In this document: positions 11,601 to 26,700 of the stretch, piece by piece | Numbering within the stretch: the first letter of the stretch is position 1 | How the letters are laid out: each line of letters opens with the position of its first letter | Source: Micromussa lordhowensis | Taxonomy: Eukaryota; Cnidaria; Anthozoa; Scleractinia; Lobophylliidae | NCBI GenBank assembly: GCA_964020085.1 | Contig: OZ026607.1 | Span: forward strand, 640,603-704,602 | Length of the DNA: 64,000 bases | Direction: 5' to 3' | Translations under genes and position numbers: made by a program | The notes under the pieces: model-generated | Seen by the model: the letters and a program-made list of their open reading frames with translations, nothing else | What the model was told of the DNA's origin: nothing | Databases searched by the model: none

Positions 11601-14600
11601 GATATTTGAACGAAAGAGATGTGTTTTGGATACCACGGGGAAATTCATCGTCAGAAGATAAGTTGAGACCATTATCGTGAAGTTGTATTTCTATTAGGCT
11701 ACCATTATGCGCAGCTTACATTAAAGGCCGTTGTTAGGACCTTAACCAGCTTTCGCCTTCAAACAGATGAAGAGGAAGTTATTTTATACAGTGGGAGATA
11801 ACATTGTTGAAAAGGACTCGAATGTAAAAGCTCGTGAAAAGAAAAAAAAATGTTTTTCTCGAAACATGTCGGTGATATCGAAACGCATTTGGCCCATGTG
11901 TTAGCGTAACCCGATAGTTGAAAGACCTATTTATTCTATGAACATTTTGCGTATTTAAATTTCGCTTTTCATGTCTATGAAATGACAGAATAGAGAACAA
12001 AGCTGTCAAATGACATAATAGTGCAATGTTTTAATTTTGTATTCCACTGGATTTGAAAATTCATCGAACAACGTACATAGATTTTTGAAGATCTTTTCCA
12101 ACGTTATATTTATTTTAACTTAATGATTTGGTTAGCACTCACTCAATCGCTCTAAGAAAAGTAAATACGGTCAGAATCGTTTTCGCAAATTTCAAAGTCT
12201 TGGCGTTGTCACTACTAAGTTAAATTCCGCGTTCTGCGTTTGAAAGCGCCAGTGTTTTGGGAAATTCAATCTCTCTCTTTTCATTGCTTCCTTTATTTAA
12301 TTTAATCATTTCACACGGGAGAGTGTAAGTGGACTGAATGAAGACTTTCACTATTTCGGAAACTGAGTAAAACCGACTTAAGAGCCTTGTGAGAACAATC
12401 TCCGGGAAATAACGACAATTCCCGGACTTTTGATAACAGTTCATAATCAGTCTTCGCGTGACTCTTTGCTGAAATTCAGGTCGTGTCAATTTCAGTCGTT
12501 TATAAGCCGACGCGAATTTCATTCAATGAAGGCCGGCCAATATTTAGAATTCTGTTCTGTTTGAGTGGAAGAGCCCTTAAGAGAGAGTCAAAATCCATAA
12601 AAAAAATTTCAAAGTAATGGACATGAAATCCACATGACATTTCAAACGATTTTAAATTTTACTTTCGGGTAAACAGTGATCGGCTGTCTAGCTGTTTGCT
12701 CACGGAATTCCAAGAAATCGAAAGAAATATACGAGATCCACTGTCAATTTGTTAGTTTATCATATTGGAAATTAACAAGATGGTAACCCCCCATTTTGAT
12801 CAAATGTTGAAATTGAAGCTTCGATAGGATCAATATTGGATTAAATGCGGCTACATCCTTGAAACAACCACAATTAAAGATAAGAAAACTACTGAGTTCC
12901 GAGAGTGACGTAATTATGGCGGGTAATTAGTTAAACTTCCCGACGTTTTACTTGTAATTACAAAAATACGTCAAAAGCTTTCCTTTTTCCATTATCTTTG
13001 AGAAACTAGATCTTTCCAACATCTTGTAAAGCCACAGTTTTCTCTCGGACAAGGTGTCGCCTTCAGGCGACGACAAACGTTTGCTCGAGGATGGTTTTAA
13101 TTCACGGAGTGGCAAAGACAAGGCGAAGATACAACGTTAAACGTTTAGGTTTCAGATTTTATGTTCAGCCTTAATGCAAAGAGATCTAAATTAGTCTTCG
13201 ATAAACAGGGTGTGTTTATGGTGTTTGTGATCGCTGATAGAAGAAGCAAATGAACTTCTTGACGGGTGAGGATTTTCTTTGGCTGATCGCCGCGTGATAC
13301 TTTGGCGCCAATTGTCACATTACTTAAAACATCTATCGACACCGAAAATACGCCAAAACGTTTTGTCTTTGATAAATTAACCATGTAATTTATTTTGTTC
13401 AAGCGGGCGAGAAGTGCTTAAATTAATTCTGGAATACTTGTTAAACTAAATTTCAGTTGCCAGAGGATGAAGATTACACAGTAAAACACTTTAACTGTTT
13501 TTGTGTTATTGAACAAAATAACAAAAATACCTCAAGGAAGATCTCATTTACTTGGTAGACGTGAGCTAAAGATCAGTTTAGTTCCTGGTAGAAATTGGAT
13601 CAGAAATAAAACTATTTAAAACAAAAACACGGAATAAGGCAGTCTAAACTATTTGTGTTATCAAAATAAGAAGCCTAGGTCGGAAGACATGTTTGCCCGC
13701 GGGCGAGGATGGCAAAGAGATTGTGTTTAAAAGGCAAACATGTAAATCCAAATAGTATTGTCAGAGTGCTTCAAAACACAGGATATTGTTTTAAATTGTT
13801 TTCCGTTAAATTAATAGTCTTGCTTCATTAAAGTCACCGTAACAATGAGTCGGTGCTGAGGAAGCAGCTATCGGTAAAATGTCTCTTTGATTACATTGCG
13901 AGCAAACCTTGTGTGTTCATTCTTAACAAGAACAATGTTTAACGAAACCAACAGAGTAGTTATCTATAATAAATTGGACGGTGTTGGAATTAGTAACAAC
14001 AGTAGCCGTTGCTTTTTATTTTAAAACATGTTTTACTTTTGGAGTAATAAATAATGAATTTGTTTCTTAGGGTTAGGGTTTATTATTTTATTTCTGTGTT
14101 TCCTCAGTTGTGTCGTAGAGTCAGATAATTAAGTTTACGAGTTGTCCGAAAAAAAAAAAAGTTTCAAATAGATTTTTCGGTATTTTATAGAAACTTGATT
14201 TTCTCAAACGATCTATTTTGGACCATATCGATAGTTCACTATTAGGAGTAAAACAATTGTTTTTCGACGTCCTTTATTAAGTATGACTTTAATCTGTAAA
14301 ATAATACTGGTATTTAACGCCCAAGAAGGCGAAAGAAGTGATAACTGACATATTTTGCTGGTAAGACTAACCTAGCTTATTTACTTTAACTAGGAAAGTT
14401 ACACTTCATATTCATAGAAAAATGATGCATACGACAGAATGAGGGTTTCTCTGTATTTTTTAATTCATCTCAAATCTTCTTGAATGTTATAATTATGGTA
14501 TTACGTATTCTCAAACAAAAAGAAATACAGAAATACATTGTCGTTAAAATGGAATAGAAAATGTTCAAATGTACAAATGGTAGGCAATCCTTTCGACAGG

Positions 14601-17600
14601 ATGAGACAAAGACAATTAAAAACGTTAACAGACAGCCGCGCTTGATTCAGTAAACATTCTTAATGAAGGTAAATTTTGCTGGATTTTGATCAGCAAAGGA
14701 TAAAATTAGAAAACTCAAAAATTCGTTTGATCTTTTTCAAGGACCATTGCATAATTTTTTTGACCTGATAGTCTTTCTTCGATTGTCCGTTAAACGTGAA
14801 TGAAACGTGTCAAATGGCAAGTGTAAAACAGGGCCGTGACCGAAGATAAATAAAACATAAGTATGAGCAAACAATATTATTTTACTTTACACTAAATCGT
14901 ATTGAAAAAGTAAATTTTAAAGTTGCTCACTTGACGCGCTGTACCTAGAGCCATTATTTCAACTTGAGCCGAACATTTCTTCTTGTCAAAAAGAAAAGTG
15001 GAGAGGAATAAAGCATGAAGCCCAAATTCTTGGAACTAATCAGTAATATTCGAAGAACTGTAGGAAGATTAGTAACTTGGTGATATAGTGAATTCAGAGT
15101 TTCTCGTGCCAACTAATACTGACTGAAGTGACAAGAACGACAAGACTAAAACTGAGCGTTCCAGTTTTGAAATTGAAATAGTTTTATCAAGCGTTCAAAT
15201 TCAAATGTAATTTTTCGTTTTGTTTAAAAGGCAGCATATAGATGTATGCACGTACAAAACATAAAGAGCGCCCGAAATTTAGAAAATTCCAGATATTATA
15301 AGCTAGTTTTAACCTTTCTTCTTTCCATAGTCAGCTCTCTGGTATCCAGGACCGCTAGACGTAGCCTACAAAACGCATATTGGGTGGACATCTCAGTTTA
15401 AGTTTCTCGCTGAGACGCGAAGGGAAGTTCGCTATACGGGCATTTCAATTTGTTTTTCTCCGTCGCTAGTATTTTACAGAACCACCACCCCAGCAAAATG
15501 AAATCTGCATTGCGTCATTTCACCAAAAAGCTCCAGTCAGGTTGAGAAGCTTGTCCATGACTAAATGAATTATAATGGAGCAACATACGAGGACAAAACT
15601 ATGGCACAGTAAATAAAGGCAAAGGGATCAGGTGCAAACGAAAAAATTGCTTTCAATATTCAACTCGAGTATCTGGGTAATTAAAGCTGGAAATGTAGCA
15701 ATTTGACGTTTTTTGCACGCAAATTCGTTTTAAGAAAACCTTTTTCTGGCATTGGAATAGTAAAATTTTGAATTATTTATCTGGTTTAAGACCGTTAAGT
15801 TAACTTTAGAAGTCATTTAGGTGAAGGTAAGAAAGCAATTAATGAGGGGGTGTTTCTACAAGAAAATTGGACTTTTAGTTTACTTGGGAAGGTAAACATC
15901 ATTCAATGGTTCAAATAAGCTGTCTTTGCACAGTAGTTTGTCAAAACAAGAACTATTAGCTTTTCGTTATTCCATATAATGAAAACTAAACAAATACTGC
16001 AAATGCTGCAAGAAATCCAGCTATTCATTGATCTCTGAAGCATGGTTAAGGGAAAGAATAACATCTTGATTTGTACGTTAAGCGTGTCAAAATACGAACC
16101 ATTCGTCATGATTGTCCAGTTCAACTGTTTTCTATGGATTGTGGCCTGTTAGCCTGTTTCATTTCTAAAAGACAGATATTTCAGCCAGCTTACACGTTAA
16201 AACCCTCAGGGTGATTTCGTTTTCCCTGAGGGATTTCTGGAACAGACAGACTTAAATGTCTTCCAAATGTAACTACATTTATTTTCCTTTTACCCGTGCA
16301 TTTGGTGGTGCTACATTTAGACATATCGAAAAAAGATTACTTTTTTGGTTAACAGCTATTATTCCAACCTTGGTGGCTATATTTATTCATTCACTATGGA
16401 CATGTTAATGGAACTGATTTTGAATGGAATCTGACTTGCATAACGCGTGGTCAAAGCACCCAGCGTAAAGTGCTAGATTTCCTCTTATAAACAAGTGCGC
16501 CACGGTCCGATTGTCAAGTGAAGACTCGAGTAATGAAAAGCCGGTGTAGTTTAATCATTTTGACAATTTTGGTGGAAAAGCATTGATTGAGATAACGACG
16601 TCGCAACAACTGCGAACCAAAATACAGATTTCCTCCCTCGGCTAAAACGTAATTGGCATTTTGATCTCCCCTTGGCACAGGATTGCAGGTCTAAAATAAT
16701 TAAGTGAAATGATCATCAAGAAAATTCTCTCATCTTGTATTGTAAAAAGTGTATGAACCCAAAAAGAAGAATTTGAATTTGATACTGAGCTTTTACAGGG
16801 CCACTTAGCAGATGAATTGTATTTGTTTCAGAAAGTTTTGAAAATTCACCTTTTAGGTTGTCTTCCAAACTCTTTAAGCCACGTGACACGTATCTTAACG
16901 ACCCACTTAGCATGGCTGAGGATAATTTTCTTAATGAAGAGTGTCAAAATGTGATAGCTACGTTAAACTAACAGGACAAAAGGGAGGAAAAGGGGCAGAG
17001 ATCTCATTAAACTGCACTGCCGGGAGATCTTCACTCGTAACTCAGCGAGCTCTACTTTGCATTCGACGCGGAGAAGGTGAACAGTCCTAGTGCTCTTTGG
17101 ACTTAAGGGTCACGGTCCAACTGTTTGTGTTTGTAAGTACAAATTTTCAGGATTCTTAGTAAGTTAAGAATAGTCTAAACACAAAGGAGAGATCCATTTT
17201 AGCAGCAGGTGAAATTTAAGCAAGCATATGAACCGGTTATTAGCGCGTGTCAGGTGAATTACCAAGGGCAGGTTGCTCCTCGGTGCACCTTGTTGGTTAA
17301 TGAAACGTCGGTAACGCCGCGGACGCTAAAAGCTTTCGTTCATAATAGTGTCTTTATCGTTCATCTTATTGTACATCCTTTGTAACTGACCAACTGCTAA
17401 AGGAACAAACTCTTCAACACTTTTTTTTCTGGTGAACCAATGTTTATTTTGCTATTGAAATGTTACCCTTGACCTTGTTGTTAAGCTTTGAAGTTCGTAG
17501 TTATCTGCGCCTTACTATATTTTACAGAGTTTATATGAAGCGCATTGAGCTGAAAATGAACTTTTTCAAGTTTTAACTAAATTCAGTCCAAACCGTATTC

Positions 17601-17648
17601 ATAATCCCTGAAAGAAAATGCTAATTTCTGATCTGTTTTAAAATACTG
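5632..17648. other. long gene-free stretch, left half of the FoxA upstream domain
   Basis: About 12 kb without a recognisable gene. The longest open frame is 136 codons at 7840-8250 (+); it has no recognised motif, no spliced continuation and composition like the surrounding AT-rich DNA, so I do not call it. A (TTAGGG)2-like telomeric motif near 14067-14081 and an A12 run near 14149 are trivial. Enhancers of FoxA or of the homeobox gene may lie here, but nothing in the single sequence identifies them. Confidence 0.5.
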
Positions 17649-17710
17649 GTTGAATTTCAAACTGTATGTTGAATTTCAAATATGTTGAATTTCAAACTAT
17701 GTTGAAATTC
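17649..17710 (+). repeat. short minisatellite, ~17-bp unit, 3.5 copies
   Basis: The unit GTTGAATTTCAAACTAT repeats at 17649, 17668, 17684 and 17701 (last copy partial), with unit lengths of 16-19 bases. No function is suggested. Confidence 0.8.
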
Positions 17711-20700
17711 TACTAATATCTTTTGCAAATAGTAGCGAATTTGATGGAACTAGGTAAAACCATCACACAAAATACAGTAGACAAATTGCATCGAAGGAAA
17801 TGATATTCGCTCTTGGGCATTAGTGTTAACTATGGATACATCGTCCCTAAACATCTTTTGTCCTCGTCTAGAACATCACAACAAAACGAAATTACAAATA
17901 AAAGATTCCTTTAGTTCCTGGAGGCAATGCTTTACGTAGAAGGAAATAGATCTATTATTTTGGAAAGTTTTTATCTAAGCCAGTTGTCGCTGTTTACTTT
18001 ACAGCAGTGTTCTTCACGTTATTTATTTTTCCCTGCTGTTTTCAACAGCTAATGTTTACTCGCATTATCATTCAGATTTTATTGACTTAAGTACAGCTTG
18101 GTTCCTGTTTATCGTCGTCTTTTCATCAAAGACGATATAGAAAACGCGCTGACAAAAACATCCATTGTTTTGGAAGGGCAAATGGTGAGTAAGACTGCTT
18201 TGAAATTAACTTGCATGTGGTTAAGTGCTATCGCTTGAGGTTACGATAGCGTAACGATGGAATTTTGTCACACGATGTTTTGTCTGTTATTTTCAAAAAG
18301 TATTTAATGAACAATAAAGTTACGACGCTGCAATGGGAAGTACCATTTAGGTTCACACGTCCAAGCGAATCGATTTTGGCTGTGATTCAGTTGTCACCTG
18401 CTTTTCTGAGCAAATTCAAGTTTTTGCTTAACAAGTTGCAACCAGTTTAAACACCCGCCACTGACAAGAAAAGCAAAATGAAGAATTGTTCTCTGAAATG
18501 GGCTCCCAGTATTGTCATTAAACGGACAGATGGAGGCTTTGAAAGTCGTGACAGGTTGCTGGTGAAGTTTTAAATATTCAATAGTGATTAAAATCGCCTA
18601 TCTTTTGTTTTCTTTCTCCGCCCAATTCATTGGCGTGAAAATGACGGGGGGAAGGAAATTAAAGCTGTGTGTCAATTTTCATGGGTTGGCTGTAAAGACA
18701 TAATTAGTAGACATCAGTTCTGCTCGGAAGTTGTCAAGATACAACTCAAAATTCGTTGAGAAGCCACACTTTGGAAAGGCTTGGACCGTGACTGGAACAG
18801 CTAATAGGCTTAATCTTTGTTGACTTTCTGGTAACAAAAGAGCAAACAGCGTTCCTCTAGAGCTGGTATGGCGCTGGCAGCACTTGGTTACTGAGCGGGC
18901 CGTCTTCAAACGTTTATTGCGCGATTTCATAAAACGAAGCACAAAGGTAAACGGTGCGGCAGGTCTCATTCAAATTTGGAAGGTTAGTGATTATACATTT
19001 CGCTCTGTGATCGGCCAAAAAATAGGTAAACCAACAATTACATAAATCAGAGCTAATATGTTTTTGCTTGCCTTATATATTTAGAAATAAATCACAAATA
19101 TATACCTTATATATAATAATAATCTCAGCAAACTCTTATTTCCAGGTTTAAATACTTAATAGTAAACATAAACTTCCCCCTAGCAAAACAGCTTAAAATG
19201 CCAATTCATATATCGTTGCTACGTTTTCAAGTTACATATCAAGCAGGAGTTTCAGAGTTCGTCAGCAGCCAATTGAGCTACACAGAAATAAAATTTAAGA
19301 GCGAAATGTTTGACAACCAGACTCCTTTAATGTTTCAAATCTTTACTTAGTATTTAAACTATGTTAATGTGTATATATTCAGTGTAAATATTTGTGTTTA
19401 CTTGTTCGTATGAGACACGCGAACCGAGTCTAACCTATTTTCGCTGACCTTCAACGCTACATTGAATTTTATTCACAAGACTGATGAAAAAGATTAATGA
19501 TCGTTTTTCGGTCAAGTTTGCATTTACTTTATTTCACGTCCCAAGTTAGAAAAGTTCCTTCATGCGTTCGTGGTTGTTTGTTACTGATAAAATCGGGTGA
19601 TCTTCGTATTAAAATGCTTGATCGCTTGTATTGAAGTGAGGCGAATCAGGAACCAAGTGATGTTCACCTTACTGATCTTATGACCGTGAAAATTGTCAGC
19701 CTGGGTTGCTGCAATATTAGTACCATCATGCACGGCAATCGTCTTTACTAAGCAAACGAGAGCTGAGTTAGCTTTTAGACTCACTTTTAACAAAATGGCG
19801 TTGAAACTTGATCAAACACTGCATACTAGATAATTTCAACAAAGCCGTCGGTTTGCTTGCTTTTCACCTGTGCGGTGGCTGGTTAGTCAACAGGGAGAAC
19901 GAATTTGCTGACCCTCTTGATTGCTTAATTACTTGTGATGAAGAAGTTTTCTTCCCTAAGTTTTTGCAAATTGAATCTGAGAGGTGAATATTTCCTACTA
20001 AGATCAGTCGGCAATTTCTTCCACCATCGTGGAGGTGCAAACATGAGAGAAATTCAATATTTGTGATTAGAATAAAATGTCAATCAATTTTTAGTAAAAT
20101 TTGATTTCTGCAATATTTATGGTGTTTAAAATTATGATACTTGGAAAGTTTCCAAACACGATAAAACACTTCCGTCTTTTAAAAATGCCGTCTTTTGCCT
20201 ATTTTCATCTGGGACGCTTTCTGCAGTTACTGGAGACTATCACTTTTCATTACATCTCATGCCAACCTTTGATATTTCGTGCTACTCCTACAGAATTACT
20301 CAGTTTAGTCTCTTTACAATTTACTATCGCGTGGATGTGGGTGCTGAGACTAACAAATATAATCAACCATTTTTGCTACCTTAGTTGAGATCTGGGAATT
20401 AACTCGTTAAAATAAAGGGTCTGATTTGAAAACTTTATCTGTTTCAATTTACTCGAAAATCCTACAAAGAAACGATTAAAAAATACAAGTTAAGTTAAAA
20501 TTAAGTCTTCCACCCCTCGTTATTTTTTAAGCCGTTGAAAACGTGACTGTCTAGAGCCCTCAGGCAAAGGCATTTGAATGAATCGTAAAAGCTTCACTGC
20601 CGAAGGCAATTGTCTTTCTTAATTGGTTTTCACTAAACACTAACTTCAACTAAGGAGCTGATTGTTTCACAAATTGGACGTGTTGCAGCGTGCGCCGCAA

Positions 20701-23700
20701 TGAAAGAGATCAATATCGTGGATCTTGATTTGAATTCTCCTTTGTGTTAAGAACTGATTGGATACAATGTTCTCCATAGCGACACGAGGCAAGTGAATTC
20801 GTAAGTTATCTTGAGCTAAAGTTAACATTCAATCACAGTACGGTACATTAATACTTGCAAAAACTACCAACCATATTTAACAAACTGAAACGAAGGGTTT
20901 CTTCATTCTATGCTGCTATCAGACTCTTAATGCGCATGTTACTACACCCTGTAATTAGTCAATACCTTATTCAAATTATCTTTGAACTGTTAAAATAAAT
21001 CAACTAACCACCAAAATATTTGAATGTGGCTTCCATAAGGGCGCCACTGCATTCAACTGAGGACAGAACTTAGCATGTAGGAAGTATGTTTTAAAATACA
21101 ATGATAATATTTATCCTAACAATTCTTTTTGGTCGTTTGTATAAACTTGACTGCCTGTGTGGGCTACGAACATTTATATGCTGTATTTATTTTCCCTGTT
21201 TGAAAGTTTTTGAGATCCTTTATGATATAAGCTAATAATGACTGAGCCTTTTAGAAAAATTTGGCAAGGTGGGCAATATTGTGCTATTGGAAGAGTTACC
21301 ACATCACTTTGGCTGAGATGAGTTGAGGATGAATCACGAACTGATCCTTTTCCAGCCCGAAGAATAATGGAAAACTGAACACAGTGCTTGATAATGAAGT
21401 TATTACTACACAATGAAAGTTTAATTAGAAAAGGATTTAGCAAAACGCTGATTAAACAAATAATCACGGTCGTCTTCGGATGAAAAGAAGTTCACTTGAA
21501 TTGAAGGTGTACCTGTTACCAATCCTTTTGTTTTAGAGAGGTAGAGGACTATTTTTTGTTAATATGCCTCAAAGTTAATGTCAGAGAACTTTCTTTCGTG
21601 CTGTTTCTTCAGCCTTTATTTGTAATTGTTGTCATATTTGTCAAAGAATAACTCTGTCCTCATACACTCCTCACTGCATCTTTGAAGATTGAGAAACTTT
21701 TGGCTGAAATCTTTGTGTTTGAATACTGTTTTATAACTGATTTATTTTGAAATTGTTAACATATCAATTGTGCGATAAGAATTCAATATGGCTTTAGGCA
21801 TGGGCCGTTCAAGTTTCCTTCACCGTGGTTCAGGTATTCAAATGGTTTTGGCACCTGTTGAAAATCTCTTGATTTGCAAAATAAAGAATTGATGTTTATG
21901 CACGAGGCAGTCCTGGCAGAAAATAAAACTGAAAGACTTAAGTTGTATAAAAAGACTTAAGATCGGTGCCTGCCGGTCGGGCGAGCAGAACGGAAAAGAG
22001 ACTAAGAATTAACCACAAGAAGCTTTATATTAATTCCACTCTGTATGTAGCATTGTCAGATTTCCTCATTCGTCTTCTCTAAATATCCCTTCGTTCTCCT
22101 TTACTCGCTCATACTAAGTCAAGATTTAACTCGTTCATGGTATTCTCAACCTGCATGGACTACTGAACTTATCAGTTCAGATATATTGCTCTATCTTTGC
22201 TGCAGATCTATGGCTTGACAATTCTTTGGTACTCTCTGAAAGGAGTAAAGATTGACGAAATTAATTTGTTTATTCGCCAAGTCGCAAAACGTCGTATAAA
22301 CGTAGCCACCTGATCAGTCATGTTCCTCTTACACTCGCATTTAGCCCCATGGATCATGCGATTTCACACGTGCATAGGTTTAAAATATTATAACAAGGTG
22401 GTTTTAGAGGGAAAAGCAACGCACCAACAGTCGCAGATAACTTCAGCGTACTTCTTTTTTTGCCTCTTTGCCAAGTTCTTCTTTGTGACTGAAATTTTCT
22501 CACGACTTATAGTGACACTGTATAACCACTCAGGTCAAGTATTTCAAGTGTTAAGGCATTCTTCTCCGGAGGCGTTGTTTCTACGAACTACACAGGACAA
22601 ACGCAGCATTGCGTGCTAAAGTACAAGCTGTTCTACTGAACGAAATTCTCATGTTACTCAGTCAGGAATGGTCGTTACCACAGGCGATCGCCAAAGTATT
22701 AGTTGTGCGTCTTTTCAAGTGAAAGGCTGAGTAAACAAGCTTTTGTTTGCAACGAACAAGGCGGAATTACAATGACTTGGCTAAGGCTCTAATAATGAAA
22801 CGCGGTAAAACATGTAAAACGGTGTGGGAAACAAAGCTGCTGAAATTGGACTATTACCCCAGAAATTTTAGTCATTTGCAGTGTTACAAAAGAACCTATA
22901 AAATTGTTCATATGCGATTTTTTTTAAAAGGAGTGTTATGTTTGATCATTGCTCTGAATCTGTAAATTCTTAGCACACCATTTCTTTTTAAGCAATTCGT
23001 TCCGTGCAAACCTTTGCCTCGCAAATGGAGTAGATTTTAAAGGCAATGTTACTCTCTCAAGCTGTCTTCAGCAGGTGTCAAAGAAGATTATACTGAGCGC
23101 ACGTTTTTGTCTCGCCACGCGGCGAATAAAGATAACAAGGCAACACCTTTACACGGCGATCTCGGACCAAACAAAAGTCTTCCAAGGCTTACAGGCAAAT
23201 AGTTGAAATTTACAATCTACCTGATTAGGTTGGTCACGAGCCTGATAATAACAAAATATATAGCTTTCACGACGTGCTACAAATAATCACTTACTGCCTA
23301 GCAAAATTAGAAACTATCGAAAATTTATACTTGAAGGAAAAATGTAGGAGTAACGAAAAAAATTTAAGCGTTTAAGTGTTCACAGGTTTAATTGAAGAAA
23401 ACTCTTTTCATACAGCAAGATAATTTTAAAAGAAGTGAACTTGGAGAGCGGAGAAAATCTGTTTCCAAGGGCAACGGTTAAGGAACTGTTACAGTGCTGA
23501 TAAAATCTGTGATAATGAAAGTTTTGGAGGTTTATTTCGACATTTCTCTCACGCGTTTGTGGCCTGTCACTCACGAGCGTCATAAAAGGCTCTGATTTAA
23601 GTAAACAAACAGACACGTTGCATCTTCTTAAAATAATTTCGCGACGAAATTTCACAAGCCAAATGCTGCTTATTTTTTTTCCTTTTCGCAAGTACACATT

Positions 23701-26700
23701 TGACATTTACGACTCTTTTAATCACTTATTCACCTGAGGCTAAAGATTCATTAAAAGCCATTTTGCTTTCACCTCATCGTGGTAACCACACATAAAAGAG
23801 TTTATGAAAAGAATAATGAAATAGTATCAGCGACGCAGTGTATCCCAAACTACCACTATGCTTAATAAATCTGTTTGTTTAACAAAACCACCGTCACACA
23901 ATTCTAACTCGTTATATTACGCATTTGGAAAGGAAAAAGAAAAGGGGTAAAATTCGACAAAGAAAAATTTTGCGAGTTAAATGAAGATTCGCGAATATTT
24001 TTCACTTTGTACTTCACTTTTTAATGGTGTTGAGTTCAAATTGAAGATTAATCTTTTGCGAATTACAGGTACGAGGTACAGTTACTGACAGCAAAATAAA
24101 AGTTCTATTTAGCTAATCTGGAGAAAATATTCGACGTCGGTTTTCTTTGTTAGTATACTTGAATATGTTTGAGCCGCAAATATGCCAGTGTTTCATTGAA
24201 AACAAAAATAATTTTTGCCGACAAAGGGAAAATCATTACGTGACAAATAAACGACAAAGCGACCAAGCTAAACATTGACAGGAAAACGACCAAACTGCTA
24301 AATCTGAGAGACGGAACAATGCGTAAAAAAACGAGACAAATCAAACATTTACCGAGCGTCAAGAAAAGCGAAATGTTTAGCATGAAAATACGATTTTGAT
24401 TAACCAATCGTTTGTGAGCATAGGAAGTTTGCTTAAGGCGCTTGTGAATTTTAATTGGAGGAGAACATAGGAAGTCAGTATAATACACAAAGACGTTGCT
24501 ATAAAAAGAGAATCATTTACGTCTCCCAACTTAGTTGTAATTTAGCAACTTACAAGGAGTATAAGACTTCTCAATCAAAACACACAGAAGCCTGAAAAAG
24601 TAACGTCCTTCACTGCAAAAATTTCAAAGTTCAACTGAACTGAATGCTGTAGAGGTAAGCTACTTTTGTGAAAATTCCTTGAAATATTTTCCGCGACTCA
24701 AATTACTGGAGGGCAAATACCCTGGTTTAAAAAAGCCGTGGGAAGAAGCCGGGGAAGAAAGACGCAATAGAGCCATCGTAACAGCTCTCTCCAAGGCTTG
24801 TTTCTCCAATAGCTTGTATGTTAGCAAACGATAGAGTAAACATGGCTTGTGCTGGTTGTTGAACGTTTATCAGCTTACTGCCGTTTAAGTTTGAACAGTT
24901 AAGAAACTAAAACACCACTTAAAGTAAATCTTGGTAAGCGCTTGAGTTGGTTTTTTTTGTGGCGACAGAAACCTAAGATTGTTTTTGCTTTAGCTGGTGC
25001 GTAAAACAGCGATGCAGAGCGATATTTGACGATGGTTATGTTCTTCCAGTAACTGGATAAACTAAGGTTTCAAAGGTAAACAAGTCTATCGTCTTTCTCA
25101 CGGCGAAATACGATTTCGTTTGGTAGATATATTTGTGATGTTTAAGCAAGCAATTTTACATAACCTGTTGTGTTGCAATTTTTCGCTCGGTCCAATATTT
25201 GGACTGTTTTGTTGAGTCGTGTTTGTAAATTTGATATGATTGTGTGCCGAAGAAAGCTAACTGAACAACAGTTAAACTCAAGCACGGTAACCCCGCCGAA
25301 AGTCAGTTCAGTTAATGTGGCCTGATTCTATTTACATCCAATGAGCTTTAAACTCGAAGCTTGTGGTGAACGCGTTGAAGGTTTTAGCTGCAATGTTACT
25401 GCTCGTGGAAGTCTGTAAGGGGATTAAAGCTAAAAGAGGCAGTTAAGTGCTTGATAATTAAGCGCCCCAGGGCAAACAGCTATCTTTACCTTTTGTCATC
25501 GAAGCTGAAGATCAAAAGCCGATAGAGTTCTAGTTATTTGTGTCTAAATATACATCGCTCGTAAGTTACGCTTCTGCCGTGACTCTGTTGCCGATTTGCG
25601 CGCCAAACGGATATGACTCGGAAACATGAAAGCTCACTCGAAGTTCGGCCATTATCTTCTAGTTCTCAAGGTACACTTTTTATCTAATCTCGTGAATTGA
25701 ATAAGCTCGATGACATTTTTCCAAATCCCTCAAATATTTAGAAAACAGTGTATATCTTGCGAATCTTTATCTGTCAGCACGCATGTAGAGTTAAATTAGC
25801 TACCATAGAATTCATGCGGTTTTGCTTTTCTTGGTTTATACAGAAAGCCTGTCAGTTGTCTAGAAATACGATGTTAACATTGTCCAAAATAAACTACAAA
25901 ACAACCCAGTCAATAGTTTCTTATCAAGGTCTAGCGGTGTCTCACAAAAATCTTTGTTAGACATCTTCCACCATAATTATTCACTTAGTAGCCAAAAGTT
26001 TTCGTTCAGTGTATATTCACTAACAACAGATATCCAGTTCCTTGTATGACTTCCTAAACCATTACTCGAATTTTTCGGAATTTGTAGGGCGAGATAAGAT
26101 CATTCTGGGATGTTAACCGATTATTGAATTCGGCATCAAATAGTTCTCGAGGAGGCAAAAAAATCCTACTAAAACTTCGACGAAAGTTTAATAATGAAAC
26201 TCTCTCTCTGTCTACAATTGTGGATTGTTTACCTTTGAGAAGTCACACAAGACATATTAAAATTTAAGCTCATTTTCCAAACAGAAAGAGCACTTTCCAA
26301 ATTTGACAGTTTTCTTCCTTATTACAAAAACGAAATGTCTTATTTATTTCGGGGCAAACTAAGCGAAAAATAGCCAAAATTCTATTGAAAAACAAAGTGA
26401 AGCTCGCGAAAGTCAACGGTATATAACTCTGTTGGGGACAAACGCATTACCATTGAAGGACGTAAAAATTAATGAACACTTTGCAGAAACTCGGGCAATT
26501 GGAAACGAAATGATTGCAATTAGGGTCGCGCATCAATTGCTAGTCGGCTGTCGAGTACTTCCTTTACTTATTGAATGAAGACTACGAGTTTAGCGAGATT
26601 AGCGAAAAACCAACATAAGCAAGGTTATAACACACGACTTCTCGCTGACAGGTGTACCAAGTAAATTAAATTTAACCGCAAAATTCGATTCCTTCCTAAT

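Noticed and set aside
14067..14081. Telomere-like TTAGGG motif
   Set aside because: Only about two units; expected by chance in 64 kb.
24150..24488. Hydrophobic minus-strand ORF of 112 codons that looks like membrane helices
   Set aside because: T-rich strands give hydrophobic translations by chance; no receptor or channel signature could be matched.
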